From assembly GCF_027942865.1 (NCBI RefSeq), contig NC_134514.1, positions 17,221,965-17,285,964 on the forward strand: DNA of 64,000 nt, given 5' to 3'. Below the pieces are notes generated by a model. It did no database searches. It was given only the letters and a program-made list of their open reading frames with translations, and was not told where the DNA came from. Positions 35,301-51,200 of the stretch are shown one piece after another. The translations under genes and the position numbers were made by a program. Numbering within the stretch: the stretch's first letter is position 1; the number at the start of each line of letters is the position of its first letter. Source of the stretch: Odontesthes bonariensis (lineage: Eukaryota > Chordata > Actinopteri > Atheriniformes > Atherinopsidae).

Positions 35301-38300
35301 AATAGATTCCAGTGTTCATGTTGTTTTTCACATTTATGAGCAGGTCTTCATGGAGGAATGCACATGGCTTCTTATTATTCAATTCTTCTTTTATGTCCAA
35401 CTATTTGTTACCCACTGCACCATCCCTTCCTTCCTTGCCATCGTTGTTCATCCATCTCTTCATTTTTCCCCTGACTCCACTTTTGCTGGTCATCCTCAGG
35501 CACACTTCTCGCTTTCCTCCACATCTATCCTCTAATACCATGGTCTCTGCAATTTCCCATCTGAATATTACGTAAACATAAAAGCCTTCCTCTGCACATT
35601 TGTCTCTACAGTATATTCTCCAGTGCCAGCACAGGTATGGATTGAAGGAATGGATAGACGGATAGAAGGATGGATGTGCTGTATGGGTGGGTAGATGTTG
35701 GGAGGAAGGAGTGACAGAGTGTGTGTTGCTGTAACGGATATTAAAATATTCCTCCAGCGTGGAGATAGCGGTGATCCGGGGAACGATAGAGCGAGATAAT
35801 GAAAAGAGGAACAAAAGTACTCCCCGCGCGGTGTGTCTGACCCCCCCGTTTCTCCTTCCCTCTCTCCAGTCGCACTCATTTACATAGTAATCATCCCGAA
35901 CTCTGCAGGGGGCTTCGGGGAGAGAAAAAGGGACTGAAAGAAAGAGATAGATGGATAGATATGTAGATAGAAAGTGGGATTTGTGAATGAGAGAGACTAA
36001 GGAGAAGACATGTATATTTCTTGAAAGGTATATTTATCAGGTGCACGTGTGCGTGTGTTTGGGTGTGTTTGTATGCTAGCAGCATTTGTTTCTAGCTTAT
36101 GAATTCACAAAGTCATAAACACATGAGTTACACACCGTATACGTATATATTTAAAATTCTATTTGGGTGTGTGTGTGTCTCTGCGTGAGTGTGCATTTGC
36201 TCTCAGCTTGTTTCTACCCTCGTTGATGAACAGATGAGGTTGTCCTGGCAACGTGATGAGACGCAGATATGTAAATGAGGCTGGAGGGTGAGTTTGCATG
36301 CACACACTGCAGTATGAGGAGAGCTCATTTTACACACACATCTTGCTGAGACTGCAGCAGTAGTCCGCACACATGTATGGAAATATAAAACCACACATGC
36401 AGGGCAGCGCCTAATTAATCTGAAATATTTCTATCTTTCTATGTATGATTGAATCTGTTTTCTGTGTAAAAAAGGATCATGTCCTCCTCATCACTCCGCC
36501 ATGTTTGGGGTTGGTCTTCCTATGTTTTCTCCTCTTTCATTCATTAGTCAATTCTGAAACTCCATGCGCCCCTCTTGTAACTTACCGGTTGGCCTGACCC
36601 GGGGCTGGAGCAATAGATGGTGTACTTGCGGATGATTCCATTTGGCTTTTGAGGGGGTAACCATGACACTACGACACTGCTAGCGGAGGAGGGCACAGCT
36701 TTTATACCAGCTGGGGGTCCAGGGTCTGAATCATAAAAGGGAGAGAGGAATAAAATGGCAGATCAAAATGTGACTTTTTATATTTGTTATGTTATATTGA
36801 CTATCATAAAAGTTTTTCATATATTCTTGCACAATACATAGCTTATTGTCATAAGTTATTTGCATAAAAAAAAAAGAACAAATAAACAGTAATAGGTGTT
36901 CATTTCTCCCTGCTGTTAACTAATAGCTACATCTTTGGTATAATTAAGAATAAATCTTTCAATCAGTGGTTGTCATCCATCTTAACACAGATGCAGCAAA
37001 ACAGGCAAAACTATGATACTACCACCACCATGTTTCACAGATAGGATAAGGTTCTCAAGATGGAATGAAAAGTTGTCCTTTCTTTGAAAAAAAAAAATAA
37101 ACTAGTTTTAGCCTTGTCTATCCACAAAGCAGCTTTCAATGTTTCCCCTGGTTTGTCCACAAGATCTTTATAGCAAACTGCAGATGGGCAGCAATGTTCT
37201 TTTTGGCTTTCTGTTTGCTGTCTTGCTTACCGGTGTTGTTCACTTTTCAGCCGATAGAGGATTCAACAGCATTATATTGAATGAATATGAGAGAGGCCTT
37301 TTAGTTACTCAAAAATGACCTTGGACTTCTTTGTGGCCTTTTGGAGTATTACAGATCTCACCCTTGGGATCTTTCTCTTTTGATAATTTCAGTCATGTAT
37401 ACATTGATTATGTCATGAAACATTTCTGCAGGCAAATTGTGACGATCTAAATTTGGTAGATCTCTGTTCTTTGAATAAATTAAAGAGCACAACACACCTT
37501 TAGATTAACTGCTAATTTTAACCACATAGAATTGTATGAAGAATATATGAAAATAATATATATAGAATATAAGAACTGATTGTTGTGCTAACACTATTTT
37601 TGTCTCATTTGTGTAATTTAGTACCTTTGTTTACTTTCAGAGGTTGAAATATAGTGATGAATAGCGAAGCTACAGAAATAAAAGAATACTGGCAAACCTT
37701 TGAGCACATATCTAGCAATGTAACATAAATGTATTGTAATAAACATGAAATCCACAAATCATTACAAACATCCACAAATTCAAAGGGACCAACAGCCCTC
37801 TTTGTGCACAGGCCCTTAGACAGAGCTACAAATAACAATGAGAAATGGATGACTGCATTTATACATCTTATGCTTACTGTCTAAAGTGTTTGCACATCTA
37901 AGAGACAGAGGCATAAAATGACAGGCTGAGAATCGTCTGTTTGTAAAATTCCTCTCCAAACACTTTTCCATGTGCTACAGACAGAAGCGAGGGCAAAGGG
38001 AAGGGTTAGACCAAGAGAGACAGATATCGTTTGTGAAGAGGTTGCCCCTGGACACAGTGTCAACCCGCATCAGTGGTAAAAAAGACACACACAGTTTGCT
38101 CCCCATAACATGCCACATTCAGAGGCATTCACACATACACACACAGAAAAAAGAAACTAAGGGAACACACATACTTGAAGAGCACAGAGGCCAGCTCATA
38201 AAGTAGAGATATGGTGAGGCAGAGAGAATAAAGGCCTTTTCTGAAATGACACTTCTTAGAATCTCTTGCTCCCGCTTTCTACTGCGCTCCCTCATTTTCT

Positions 38301-41300
38301 CCATCTCTAGACGCCTGCCTCCTCCTCTGACTGGCCCCAGGGAGGGAGAGGAGAGGCGGATACGGATGTAATCCACAACCCGCCAGTGTAAGCACAAAAT
38401 TAATTCTCTTTAAGCCACAAAGAATTAATCCCTCTCTTTGTGCTGGGTGGTGTGCTAGACTTGCACACAAACAATAACGCATGTACACTCACATATATAT
38501 ACGCACACTAACGCAAAGACAGGTCCACATGCAAAGACACACTTAACCCCACAGACACACACAATTCCACATATTCACACACACAGACTGACACCCTTAG
38601 GGTTCTTAACCACACACACACTTTTTGGCTTCTTAATTCTCATTAGCACTGGTAATGGCACATCAGAGCACAAAGAGGTTGTTAATCAGCAACCTCAGCC
38701 TTACAAAGACCCCCTCTACACCCGCTGGCTCTTTGCCTCCCACACTGCTGCCTAAAAGAAGAGGAAAAACCCTTCAAGCTGCTCCAAAGAGTAGTCAAGG
38801 CAAATGAAACAGTATTGTTGATTGTCGGTCATTTCATTACTTGGTTTATCTGTTCATAAAAAGCAACTACAATATGGACTCACAGTCTTCACGGGTTTGG
38901 ATATACAAAACGTTGCTCCGGACGCCGTCCCCTGCCTGTGTGAAGGCCAGCACCTGTATGCTGTAGTTGGTGAACTTCTCCAGGCCTCTAAGTTCCACCT
39001 GCTCCTTTGTGGTTGTAATGTTTTGCATTTCACCCCACTCTGAAAAAAAGAACAACGATAAAAGAGAAAGTCAGATTGAGGACTGAGCCATTTCATAGTC
39101 ACAGTTTAACATGCTTAAACGCACCTCCGTCTGGATAGACAGCCCAAAACACAATACGATATCCTTTCAATACACCATGCAGAGTCATTCTTGGAGGCTC
39201 GGACCATGTGATCACTGCTTCATCAGATGTTACAGAGATAGCTCGGACATTCTGAGGAGGCTGGCTGGGAACTGAAAACCAAGACAGAGTAAAGGGAAAA
39301 GGTCAAATAAGTTATCTCCACCATGTATAATCCATTATCAAACCAAATGTATTTCAAAAGTTTAATTAAACAGAAAAGGTCTGTTCGTTGAAGGATGAAA
39401 ATCACAGTCTGATGTCTGAGCCCAACACACAAAATCAAGGAATTATTAGACCTCTTTCAAGCCAACATTTGTATAGGGGATACTGTATATGGATAACAAA
39501 TAGGCTAAAACTGGCCGCATATAGTATTGTCCATGGGATACATATTAGCACCATTAATTGGCCCAAGTGTTTTTGCCCATGTGGATTTGATGCAGTATTA
39601 CACTGGGTGATAGGTGGACTCAAAATGGGCCCCATTTGTGTTGCCCATTTAGAGCCATTGCACAAATTTCCATTAGGGATCTAAACAGAATCAACAGGGA
39701 GCCCAACAGGTATTAGGCACTGTGGTTGACCTAAATAGGCCCATTTTGGGCCCATTGCCTTTCAGCACCATGTAATATGGTAAAAAGCATTGTAGGCAAA
39801 TATGGGATCTCTGGACAGTTCCAGTTGGGGCTGTTTCTTCAGGCTATTAATCATCTATTTTGTATTTTATTTATCAGATAAAAAAAAGACCATGACATGT
39901 ATCTAGCTTGATTTAAAGGACCATCTCTCTTTCTGCATACAAGCTTCTCTCTGTCCCCCACTAGTCCAGGTGTCTTTGCTATTGGCTACCACTGACCACT
40001 AGTCATTCAAGCTTTGAATAACATCCAGTGTTAAAGATGAACAGAAGTCAACTTGTGAGGAAAGTAAGGGCAGGAAGAGAGGAAGAGAGCTGCCTGAAAG
40101 ACAGTGTGCAATGAAAGAGATAGACTGGACCAAGTCCACCAGGGAATTTCTCTGCAGCTGGTGAAGAGAGAAAGAAAGGAGGAGGAGGACCAAGGAAGGG
40201 AGGGAAAAGAGACAGGAGGATTAAAAAACTCAAACAGAGTTTTGCATTAACAGATCTTTGAACCCCCCCCTCAAAAAAAAACTGTGAGCCGAGTTTACTA
40301 TATTATATTGATAGTCTTTTTGGAGGCTGATATCTGGATGAGGGGATAGAGAAAGAGGGGAGAAATCAAGGAAGAGAAGTAAAAGCCAGGAAAACGAGGG
40401 AAAGGCAGAAAAAGATTAAAAGAGGGAGCAGAGACAATGCGTTCAGCTGTGGATAATTACAGCAGGAAGCTAGGAGAGGGAAAGAGAGAAAGACAGACAG
40501 AGACAAGCTAATTATAATTATTTTTAGTATGCTTGTTGTTATCACTATTATCATAATGGCCATCAATATCACTGTCGCCACGGTGACAGCCACAGGAAAG
40601 AACTGGAGGGCTCTGTCTCCTTTGGACCAATGGGGCTCAGGCAACTGTTCACTGGGTGGACAAGTATTTATGTGACGCATGTGTCTATGTGTGTGTGTAT
40701 GTGTGTGCATATTTATTGATATGTATGCTACAAAAAAAGAAATAGTCAAATTACAAAGCATAATAGCAAATGAAAGTCTTGAAACACACAAAAACAAAAC
40801 AATTACATATCTAGAAATTTCACGTACATTTTTTTATTTTTTCATAAAATGTATTTTATTTATTTAAGCATTTCATGTATGACTTCTATTTCTCCATGCC
40901 CAAAAGTAAAATAATGCAAACTAAGATATTGCTTTGTAGGAAATAAAACAAAAGTTGCATGGTCTGGAGGACAAGCCAAACAATATACACAAAATCCAGT
41001 GGTCTGTTGTCCTATTATTTTACTGCTTTTCTTCAATCTCTTCCATCTCTCCCAGAAGTCTACAGTTAACCTCACATACTTTGAGTTTTTACCATTTTTA
41101 ATTCTGAGGATGTTTGAGAATTGTTTCATTCATTTAATCATTTTTCCAACAGATTCCAATCTTTAGATCGGCTACCACTGTGCGTACAGCAGTAATAGAC
41201 AACAGACTCTGTAGATTAATATTAGTTGGCTCTTTTTTTTACACACCATTTTGCAATGTGTGACAGACTTGTATGGTTTCCAATTGATGTAAGACATGGA

Positions 41301-44300
41301 TTTCATCACTGCTATCTTATACTATTTCCTCATCACTAATTTTCAAACATTTTTTTCAAGGGGAAATCAAAAGTGATTTCTTTTGTTTTTGATCAAATCA
41401 AGGTTTTCAGTCATTTAGTTTTTGTGTTGTGTTGTTCATTGTTTTGCTGTTGTTTATTGTTTACTGCCATTTTCAGATGACTGTTTGTCTGGATACCCTA
41501 AAAACAAGATGGCCAATCTCGAAGGCTTTATCCAGAATTATTGGATATATTTCCAACAATAATGCATGATGCTGTTTGAAAATACACCACTGTGTCTACC
41601 CTAAGAATAAGTTTTTGCTGCTTAAGCAGCAAATTCACGTATTCATCCATTGACACACTCAGCAATATTCTGTTTACCCCCTTGAAATCCGCAGGCATGT
41701 CGCATCTCCAGTACAGATATCACTCAGCTCTCTGCACTGCACTGTGTCTGTGAGACAATCTGTGTCTTGGTGTTTGAAAGAACAATTTGGATTCCAACAG
41801 CAAACATTTATTGTTGTTGGGAGAACAGAGAGAATGTAGTAATTGTACGTTACAAAGCATGGCATGATATGACAGATATCAGACAGTGAGAGAGCAAAAA
41901 GAACAATAGCAAGAGAAAAAGTGCAGTAAATGTCGATCAGAGCAAAAGCAGACAGAGGGTGATATTTCATAGGACTGAAAGTTTAATTTCCCACTGCTCA
42001 TAATGCACCATGCTGTTTAATTTGTACTTTTACAGCTGCTGTTCACTTAAGATGCCCACATTTACACTAATGAATAGACCAAGAGTCAATAAAAACCTCT
42101 TTCATATATGTTGAGACTTTTAGTACGTGTTGGCTCCTGTGATCCTCACCATCTTCTAGTGTTGTTGCATTGATCTCTGTGCTGGAAGGCCCAGTGCCGG
42201 CTCTGTTGAAGGCCTGAACAACCACACCGTACTGAGCAAACTTCTTCAGGTTGTCCAGGGTGTAGACTTCACTGTCTCCAGTGGCCTTCATCTCCACAAT
42301 GCTGTACTGACCATTACTGCCTGGGCCATTTTCTCTGTAACCAATCTGGTAACCTCGGATCACTCCATTCTGCAGCTCCTTCCTTGGAGCCTAAGTAACC
42401 ACAGTTTGGGAAAAGACAAGTCACCGTCACGAGTCACAGTTTCATTATGTAATGACTCAGGCACAGCAAGACACATATACTGAGAAAAAGAACTGAGAAA
42501 AAAAACGGCGTGGCAAGGCCACACCAAAAGATAAGTACACACTTATTCATAAACAGTGTTGGGAGTAACAGCGTTCAAGTATAACGGCATTACTAACGGC
42601 GTTATTTTTCCAGTAACGGAGTAATCTAATTAATTACTTTTCCCCTCGTTACAACGCCGTTATCGTTACTGAGAATATAAAGTGGCGCGGTACTACAATT
42701 TGGTTGTAGGCTTTCGGCTACACATCAGCTGCATGCTGCCTGGAGAGAGCAGGGGTGGGGATGATGACACCGTTGCAAATGCGATGATGATTGGCTGGGT
42801 GGGCGGATGATCTACTCACGCTGTCTCACTGCAGGCGCTGACGACTACGACTAAACACACACAAGACAGGGACAATGGCGACGAGCAAGGGAAGTTCACA
42901 GGTAGCGTTCTCTAACTGGGATTACTGGCACTACTTCTCACTCGTAGAGATAAAAGGCAAGAATGTGTACGTAACATGCACGCTACGCCCAGGGAAAAAA
43001 ACTTTATCCACGTCTGCCTCAAGAAACTCAAATCTAATGAAGCACCTTACATCAACCCATGCGAATATGACACTTGCTTGACAATATGCTTCTGCAGCTG
43101 CTAACCCAACCCCAAGCCCAAATGCAGCTAGCGTGAGCCCCAGCGAAGGAGACGGAGCCACTCGAAAACAAACAACACTCGATTTTTCGGGTCAGAATTT
43201 ATTTATTAATTTATTTCTATGCATCATACGGCAGGCTGCAATCTATTGAGTTCAAATAAATACCGAATGTTCTAAATGACTGTATATAGTGTTTTTATTC
43301 TTCAATCAGTTAATATAAACATATTTGATGTTAAAGATGTTATAGAACGTAAAAAATAACGCCACAGTTACTTTGCTGAATAACTAATTACTTTTACAAT
43401 GTGGTAACTGAGTTACTAACTCAATTACTTTTTGGGAGCAGTAACTAGTAACTGTAACTAATTTCTTTTTAAAAGTAACTTGACCAACACTGTTCAGAAA
43501 GCAAAGGAAATGCATATACTAATTTACCTTCCATGTGACTCTGATACTCTGAGAGGTGACTGGCTGTAGTATTACTTCCATTGGAGGACCATCAGGCTCT
43601 ACAGAGGGAGACAAAAAGGGGCTCAGCAGAGGCATTTCACTAATATAGAACCAACATTCTTCAGCTTTTCTGATTTCCAAAAATATTCCGTCTCCAGACA
43701 TATTTTCATTATTCAATACAAAATACATTTTCAAGGACAGATGTCCAAACAGATGCAAACTGCTATCACAAAATCCATCCATTAATTTTCTATACACGCT
43801 TAATCCCACTCAGGGTCACCGAGGGGCTGGAGCCTATCCCAGCTGTCATTGGGCGATAGGTAGGTTACACCCTGGACAGGTCGCCAGGCCATCACAGGGC
43901 CACACAGAGACATGCTTACACTCACTCCTAGGGTCAATTTAGAATCACCAATTAACCTGACATGCGTGTTTTTGGGTGGTGGGAGGAAGACGGAGTACCC
44001 GGAGAGAGCTAACACAAAATGCTAAAGCCAAATATTTGCTTGCATTCACTTGCACAGAAAGCAGTGCTTTCCAGAGACTTACGTGCTTCCTCTGTACTGA
44101 TTGTGAGTTCCTTACTGGCCTCGCTCTTGCCTATAGAATTGTAGGAGTACATGCGGATGCTGTAGACAGAGGCAGGGTGAAGGTCCACTATGTTGGCCTG
44201 ATTGTTTGTGGGAGAAATGTTTCGAGTGGCATGCTTCAGTTCCCAGGAATCTGACAAAAAGAGGAGTAAAAAGTTTGTCAATGACAACATTATTTTCAAA

Positions 44301-45230
44301 CGTTTTGAAAATGTGGCATTTCATATTTTCAATCTAAAAGTAAACTCTCAACTTGCTTTTCATTGGTTTCAGTGAAAAAACAAAGGAGGCACAAAAAGCT
44401 GAGCACTGCTTACCTGTTTTGTTTTTATATTCAATATCGTAGGAAGTAATAACACTGTTTCCATCAAATCTCTGAGTCCACCTCAGATTCATACTACGAT
44501 CTTTCACTTCTCGCACCTCCAGCTCTGGAGGGTCAGGAGGCTCTGAGGGTTTGAAAGAAAGATAGTGAAAAAAAAACAGGCAAGACAGAAGTAGGAGAAG
44601 GTGGCACCAAAAGAGAGACCACTTTCGAGATAACAAGGGAGAATTTTTGGTAGTTTTTGTTCATTTAAAGAGGACATGATACAGTGCATGCATTCAGACT
44701 TGACAGGATACCTTGCACAGTTAGCTGGATAAGGCCGCGTCCCTCTCCATAAGAATTAATAGCATGGCAAGAGAAGAAGACTGAATCCTCACGCTCTGCT
44801 GGCTTTAGCTACAGTGAGGAAAAAGAGAAAAAGAAATATCAAAGAGATATCAACTCCATCTTTGTGCTCACAAATAGCATAAAAAGAAACTTTAATGATG
44901 GAGAAGCGCCTTGATGGCGTTTTTATTCTTTTTGATACACTACTTTAAGTAGGTGACTCAGTGTACTGCATTGCATTGAGAGGTGAAATTGTGGAAGTCT
45001 CAAGTGAAGGTGGAAGTCAAAATGGAGTTCTAGAGTTGCAGTTGCAGGAATACATAACTACATAGTCATATCATAGCAGTCATTTGCATATTCAATCTGA
45101 AGAGTGTAATTTAATTTGGACTCACTGTCAAAGCACAAATGCACTTATGTTCTCCATTTCTATGTGGGATACAAGATTCAATGTCCCAAGACTCATCAGA
45201 CCAGTTGGTTATGAAAGAGATGATATCTAC

Positions 45231-45274
<44 letters not shown>

Positions 45275-48200
45275 ATATCTATACATTTCACACCATCATA
45301 TTGCAAAAGCTCTATGCCTCATGGTCAATGTAGTCATGACATAATGAAGAATGTCCTGAAAAGTGAATGAAATTCACAGCTCAATTCCCCACCAAAAACA
45401 ACTGTAATATTGATTAAAATAGTAATTTAAACCCAAGATTTGAGTCAATTTAGTATATCATTCAGCAGTTGTTTATGTTTTTCTCATTTTTATACTATAA
45501 CATTATTATTATATATTTGTTAATCCACTTGTTTTTCAATCCATATCATCAACATGTTTTTAAAAATTTCTTTAAAAAAAAAAAAAGGTTCTTTTAGCAA
45601 ATCTGTAAGTGTTTGGGAATAAAAGAACACAAACCGCTGTTGTTTTTCAGCAAAAAATGTTTATGCATTCTTGTTTGACCTAGGAAGATAGCTATGTTAT
45701 GTCCCCAATCATAGTCCCTTACCATCACAGATGCTAGCTTTTCAGCTATGCACCAATACCGAGTCTTACGGTCTCTCTTCTCTTTAGCCTTTAGTGAATG
45801 TCAATTGCGACTTTGAAAAACAAAACAAATAAAATCAATGTTTGCTTCATCAGGCTAAAGGGCAGTTTTCTATTTTGCCATAGTCCCTCAAATTAGTTCA
45901 GGTTCAGTAAGCACTTATTGTGGGGCAGATCTGCCACTGGTAGTTTTAACTTGCATTTGTGGACTCGGCAACAAACGGTTTTCAGTGGCATTGAGTGGTT
46001 TTAGGAAAGGATCCTAAACACATGTAATGATTTAAGAATTGTACCTGTTTTTAACACAGTGGTGACTGAGGGCCTGAAAATCATGACCATTCTGTTTTGG
46101 TTTTTGACTTTGCATAAAATTTCCTCTGGGCTCAGTGAATCAGTAAAATGATACTATGTACTGAAGATTAAAATCAGACAGGATTTTGAATCTTCCCTTC
46201 AGAAACATTATCTCTAATAAAAAAAAAAATCCTCATAGTCTGCAGCATTATGTCGAACTCAGTTTCTTTGGAAAGCTTCTCCTATGCTGGTAACTGACCT
46301 GTTACTAATAAACTTAAATAGCTGTTTTTTTAATTAATGCCTAATTTTTCCAGTCTTCTGTTGCCCCGATTTCAACTTTAGTGGTGTATTTTGCAAATGT
46401 CAATATGAGTGTTTTATTGATTTGTCAGAACAAAATTTCCAAATATCTGCACTGAGTTTCTATTTACAGTCAATCAACATCACAGCTTTGAGAGAACAGG
46501 GTAGTAACAGAGACATCCCATACATAATGGGTTACTGCCAGTGTGGGGAAACCAGCACAGATCAACAACCTATATTACACAAACTGGTACGACTGCAGTT
46601 TCTCTTATTCTAACTCACTTTCCATGCACCTCAAGCAATGCAAATACAAAAGCAGACATGCCACACCAGAGCACGCTTTGCAATAAATCCACTAAGACAG
46701 AGCCCGACTAGACAAATGAGAAAAGCAAAAAAAAAAAAAAAAATTGAATAAGAAAATTGAAACCTATTTGTCAAATAAGTGAGAGTCACAAACACACTGC
46801 TGTCTGTTTTCATCAACTAGATGCTCGCCTATATATGTGTTTTTTACCTTGAGTGTAGACAACACCTCATCTGTCTTTTCATTGGGACTAGTGGTTATGG
46901 AGTAGCGGGGGTTGCGGTCAGGGTCAATGACCGTGTCACCTCTTTCCCAGCGGATGATGATAGGCCATTCTCCCCTCGCTGTGCAGTTCAGCTCCTTCAC
47001 ATGACCCTTCTTAGCCATGGTAGTGTTGGGGTGACTGGTGATCATTGCTGGGACTGGAAGGAGAAAGGAAATGGAGTGTGAGATGAAGAGAAGGTGTGGA
47101 CAAATGGGGTGAAGCGGAGAGAGATGGTAACAGTAAACAGATTGATGACAGGGATGTTAGATGACAGAGGCAGATTAAAGAGGTAGGGGGAGGAAAAGGA
47201 ATAGTAAGTGGATAATAAGCAGGATTTAAGTGTATAGGGCAAAAAAAGTGAAAGAGAAAGGTAGCAAAACTGTGAGGTTAAAAAGGCAGAGCTCAGAGTA
47301 TCTGAGTTCCATTGCAGTAGAGTAATGAAGAGCTGTGGTCAATGAGGTAAAGTCAATAAACCTCCTTTCTAATTCTCTAATAGTTAACATTGGGGTCTAG
47401 GTGAATGAAGAGGAAAAAACGATACACTCTCCCTTTCGTGTAAACTCTATCCACAAATCCCTCCCGTACACAGTCTTCTCAGTCCAACATAAGCACACTC
47501 ATTTGTACACGCTCACACACACAATATTGATCTGAAGAGGGTTCTGCTGTTTTGTTTTCATCACTTATTCATCTCACCCTCCCTCTTTTCCGCTTTTCCT
47601 TCTTCTCCGCTGAGCAAAACAGACAGAATTGAAGGAGGCAGAGGAGAGGAACGGTTCAATCAATAACACTAACACTAGAAGGAGAAAGAGGGAGCGCACC
47701 GGAGAGGGGCAGCCCTGTGATAGAAACACAAGGTGAGACTACTAGATATATTCATGTGCACCTTGATATACATGTTTATCTGCACAGGTATTGAAAGATG
47801 CAAATAACCTTAACTTTTTTCTTATGAGAACAGTTCATTTGCTAGATAAATATACTGCAGGCTACTAAATACACTGACCTTACATGATTTTCTACTTAAT
47901 GCTGACCATAACTTTCCTTTGCGTTTTCGCATGGCATAACCCAGAGAGTTACTGACTGGAAGGGCAGGATAGAGAGATTGATTGCAGATAATGATTAAGC
48001 TCAAAGTCTTTTTGATTGTCTCTAGATAGATCCCATGAGTCAAAAGATCAATGGCTCAGTTGCTTTCACGCTGCCTATCACAGATGTGTGCACAGGGCAT
48101 TCAGTCTTGCTGCTCTTTATGACTTTTCTCTTACGTTCATGGTCACCTTTTGCTCCACCAATCTATCACTGTGTGTATATGTTTGTTCATGCCCACAGGG

Positions 48201-51200
48201 ACATTATTGTGAACTGGCTCATTGGTTTGACACACTTAGTGCATAAATTGGGAGCACCAAAGCATCATATACAGTAGATGGCCTAACGTGTGTGTTAGTG
48301 TACTCACTCTTGACTGTGAGGACCATACTCTTGCTGATGTCTGAGCCCACCCCGTTGGAGGCCTGACAGAGGTAGAAGCCACGGTCCTCTTCCAAGACAT
48401 GTCTTATGAGTAGAGAACCGTTACCCATGATCTGAATACGGCCTGTTAGAGGCACAGGGTGGTACTGCTGTGGGCTTCCAATACCAGCTGGACAAAAGAG
48501 GAGAGAGCCAACACAGGCACAAGTAATTATGATAAAGTAACCTTTCTCCATCTGCATTTGCAGATAATTTACATTGGATAGTATAAATCAATGAACATAA
48601 CAATAGGCAGAGAAAAGCTGACAGAGACATATCAGATGCATAAAGAATAAAAGATGGGTCATGTACCGAGTGCACCTCTGGCATGCTTCCACATAACCTT
48701 AGGGGGAGGGTATCCATCAACAGAACAGTTCAGGATTGCTGCCTTTCCGTAAATCCCATCCTGGTTGTTGGGCTGCACAACAAACCGAGGAGGCACTGGC
48801 AACAGGGGACAGATGAATAAAAGGGTCTAATCAGAAAACTACATTACCACCATGTAGATCATTCATTTCATTTCGGTGTGTCCAAACTTCTGAGAGGTAA
48901 TGTATCTTGAATTATTATTTTGCAAATTTCTTTGTACCTGTAGCATAACTGCAGTCGCTGGCGTTGTACATTTACCTGACCAACATATATATTTCAATGA
49001 CACTATGACTTTAATGGAGGAAATATTTATTTAGACATCTGAATTGGTATAGAAAATGGATGGATGGAAATATATCTTTAGAGTAATGTCTAACAAATAA
49101 TGACATCTGCGATAAGGGACTTAAAAAATACATAGCTTTTAACAAGGGTTGATGAAAAATAAAATCGTTAAATATATGTTTTCTTAGATTCATAAAAACA
49201 GCTGTATCATGTGCACACCTACTCCTTTATTTCTAAAGAACTTTCTAAGCTTAAGAATGAGTTTGTGTCAAAAATGATAAAAAGTGGAGGTTGATGAACG
49301 TAGGTTTAATTATATGAAAGGTGCTTCTAAGTTGTAAGATCATGTGTGTAAAAGATCAAGTGTACGTCATCCGCTGCGCCATCAATTTTGATTCTGTTAA
49401 TTTCATCTTCCAGGTGCCCTCAACTTAATGGGTAATAATAAATCTCTGTAGTACATTAAAAGAAAAAAGTCACCCCTTTTGAGAGTATCCCTTACATATT
49501 TTTAATCTTTCTGCATGCATTCTGTTCTTACCTGTAACTGTGAGCTGCCTCTCTGTGCTGACAGTGGCAGCATCATTGCTTGCAATGCAGGTGTAGTTGC
49601 CATTGTGTTTGAGCGACACCTTGGATATCTGGAGGGAGCTCATGAACTCCTTTGTGTCGATGGTGATGCCTGAGGAGGGCACGATCTCCTGACCGTCCTT
49701 GCGCCACGTGATGCGTATGGGCATGTCTCCAGACGACACCACACAGGCGATGTACATCAATTTGCCGATGGAAGTCGGAGGAAAGTCAAATGGTTGGATC
49801 AGTGGGGGAACTGGGATATGCAGAGAAAGAGAGGATTAAAGAGAAAAATATGAATGACTGAAAGGTAGGAGAGCGAAGGGTAAGATGTTTAGAGAGAGAA
49901 AGTGAGGATAAATACAAATGTTGAAAAGGCAAAGTAAGGGGAAATAATTCAATGAGAAGATGATATGTAAAAGAGATAGAAAAGGAAGATAAAATCATGA
50001 AAATAATTGATAAAAAGAGGAGCGGGAGAGAGATAAAAGCAAGGACGCAGAAAAAATGCAAGGGCAGGCAATGGAGTAAAAAAAAGAAAGAGAAGATTGA
50101 ATGAGGCAAACAGAATGGACATGAAAATATGATGACAGCAGAGGGTTGTTTAAATGAGTGGGGTGAGTAAAAGGTAAAGATAGAGATTCAAAACACATAT
50201 GAATTAATTAAGCATAGAGCAAAAAAAAAGTCAGATGTAACAGCACTGGGTGAATATGGGTTAAAACAAACAGTTTTTGAAATTTGGGGGTATCGAGAGG
50301 ACATGGTGGGAGGGTGTTATGGAAATTGAATTCTTATATGCATTGTATAGAGTGTTACTGTGCAAAACCTGCAAATGACCTCGCTGCAGGATACCACCGT
50401 GTCCTGTTTTCTTTTAATTCATGTTTTACAACGGTGGGCTTGTTAGAATAGAAAGAGAATCAGACTGCTGCACTTTAAGGGGGACAGGGATGAAGCTGAG
50501 TTTTATAAAATAGATCTGGGTAACTATAGTTGGGGGAGGAAAGGTAGAAGAAAGATACAAAGATACCCAATGAGTGATGACGTGACAATGGGCAATATAG
50601 ATGAAGTGTCTTTGCCTCAGTGGTCAGAGCAGCTCTGTAGTTTGTACTGTGCTGTTCTCTTTTGCAAGATATTATCATAAAAGCCTCTTACCTCCTCAGA
50701 AGAAAATAACTGACTGTGCCTGACTAAAATTTCCACCACAGAGGGTAAGTGTTGAAAAGAGAGAAGAGATTGATTGAGGGGTGACAAGATCAGTGAAAGG
50801 AAAAAAAGACTGTTCAACTCTTTTAAAGGGTTTATTTTTTGCGGAGTCTGTCATGTTCATCTAGAGTCTAATTAGTAAACTTTTAGTCTGCTTGCCTGCC
50901 TGATATCTCTTTTCAGTTATCTGGGCCTGGACTTTCAAAGCTTCTGCATCACTGTAGTTTGGCCTACTAGCCCATTACCCACTTCACAGCTGCCTGTGGC
51001 CTTTACCAGCCCCTACACTCCACCACACCCTGCCCTGCTAAAGCCAGCCCATAATAGCTGCTCTAATTAGAGCCCCATCCACAGGGGGAAGAACAGTGTT
51101 ACCATGGATACCGGCATTGGTAGGTGATGGTTTTGGAGAGGGGGATGAGGGGAGGTTGTTGGGGTGGGGGGGTTACAGCTGCGACATCTGGGGGATTTAA

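Noticed and set aside
40557..40600. Imperfect palindrome around CTGTCGCCACGGTGACAG
   Set aside because: Short and mismatched; within chance expectation for the window.
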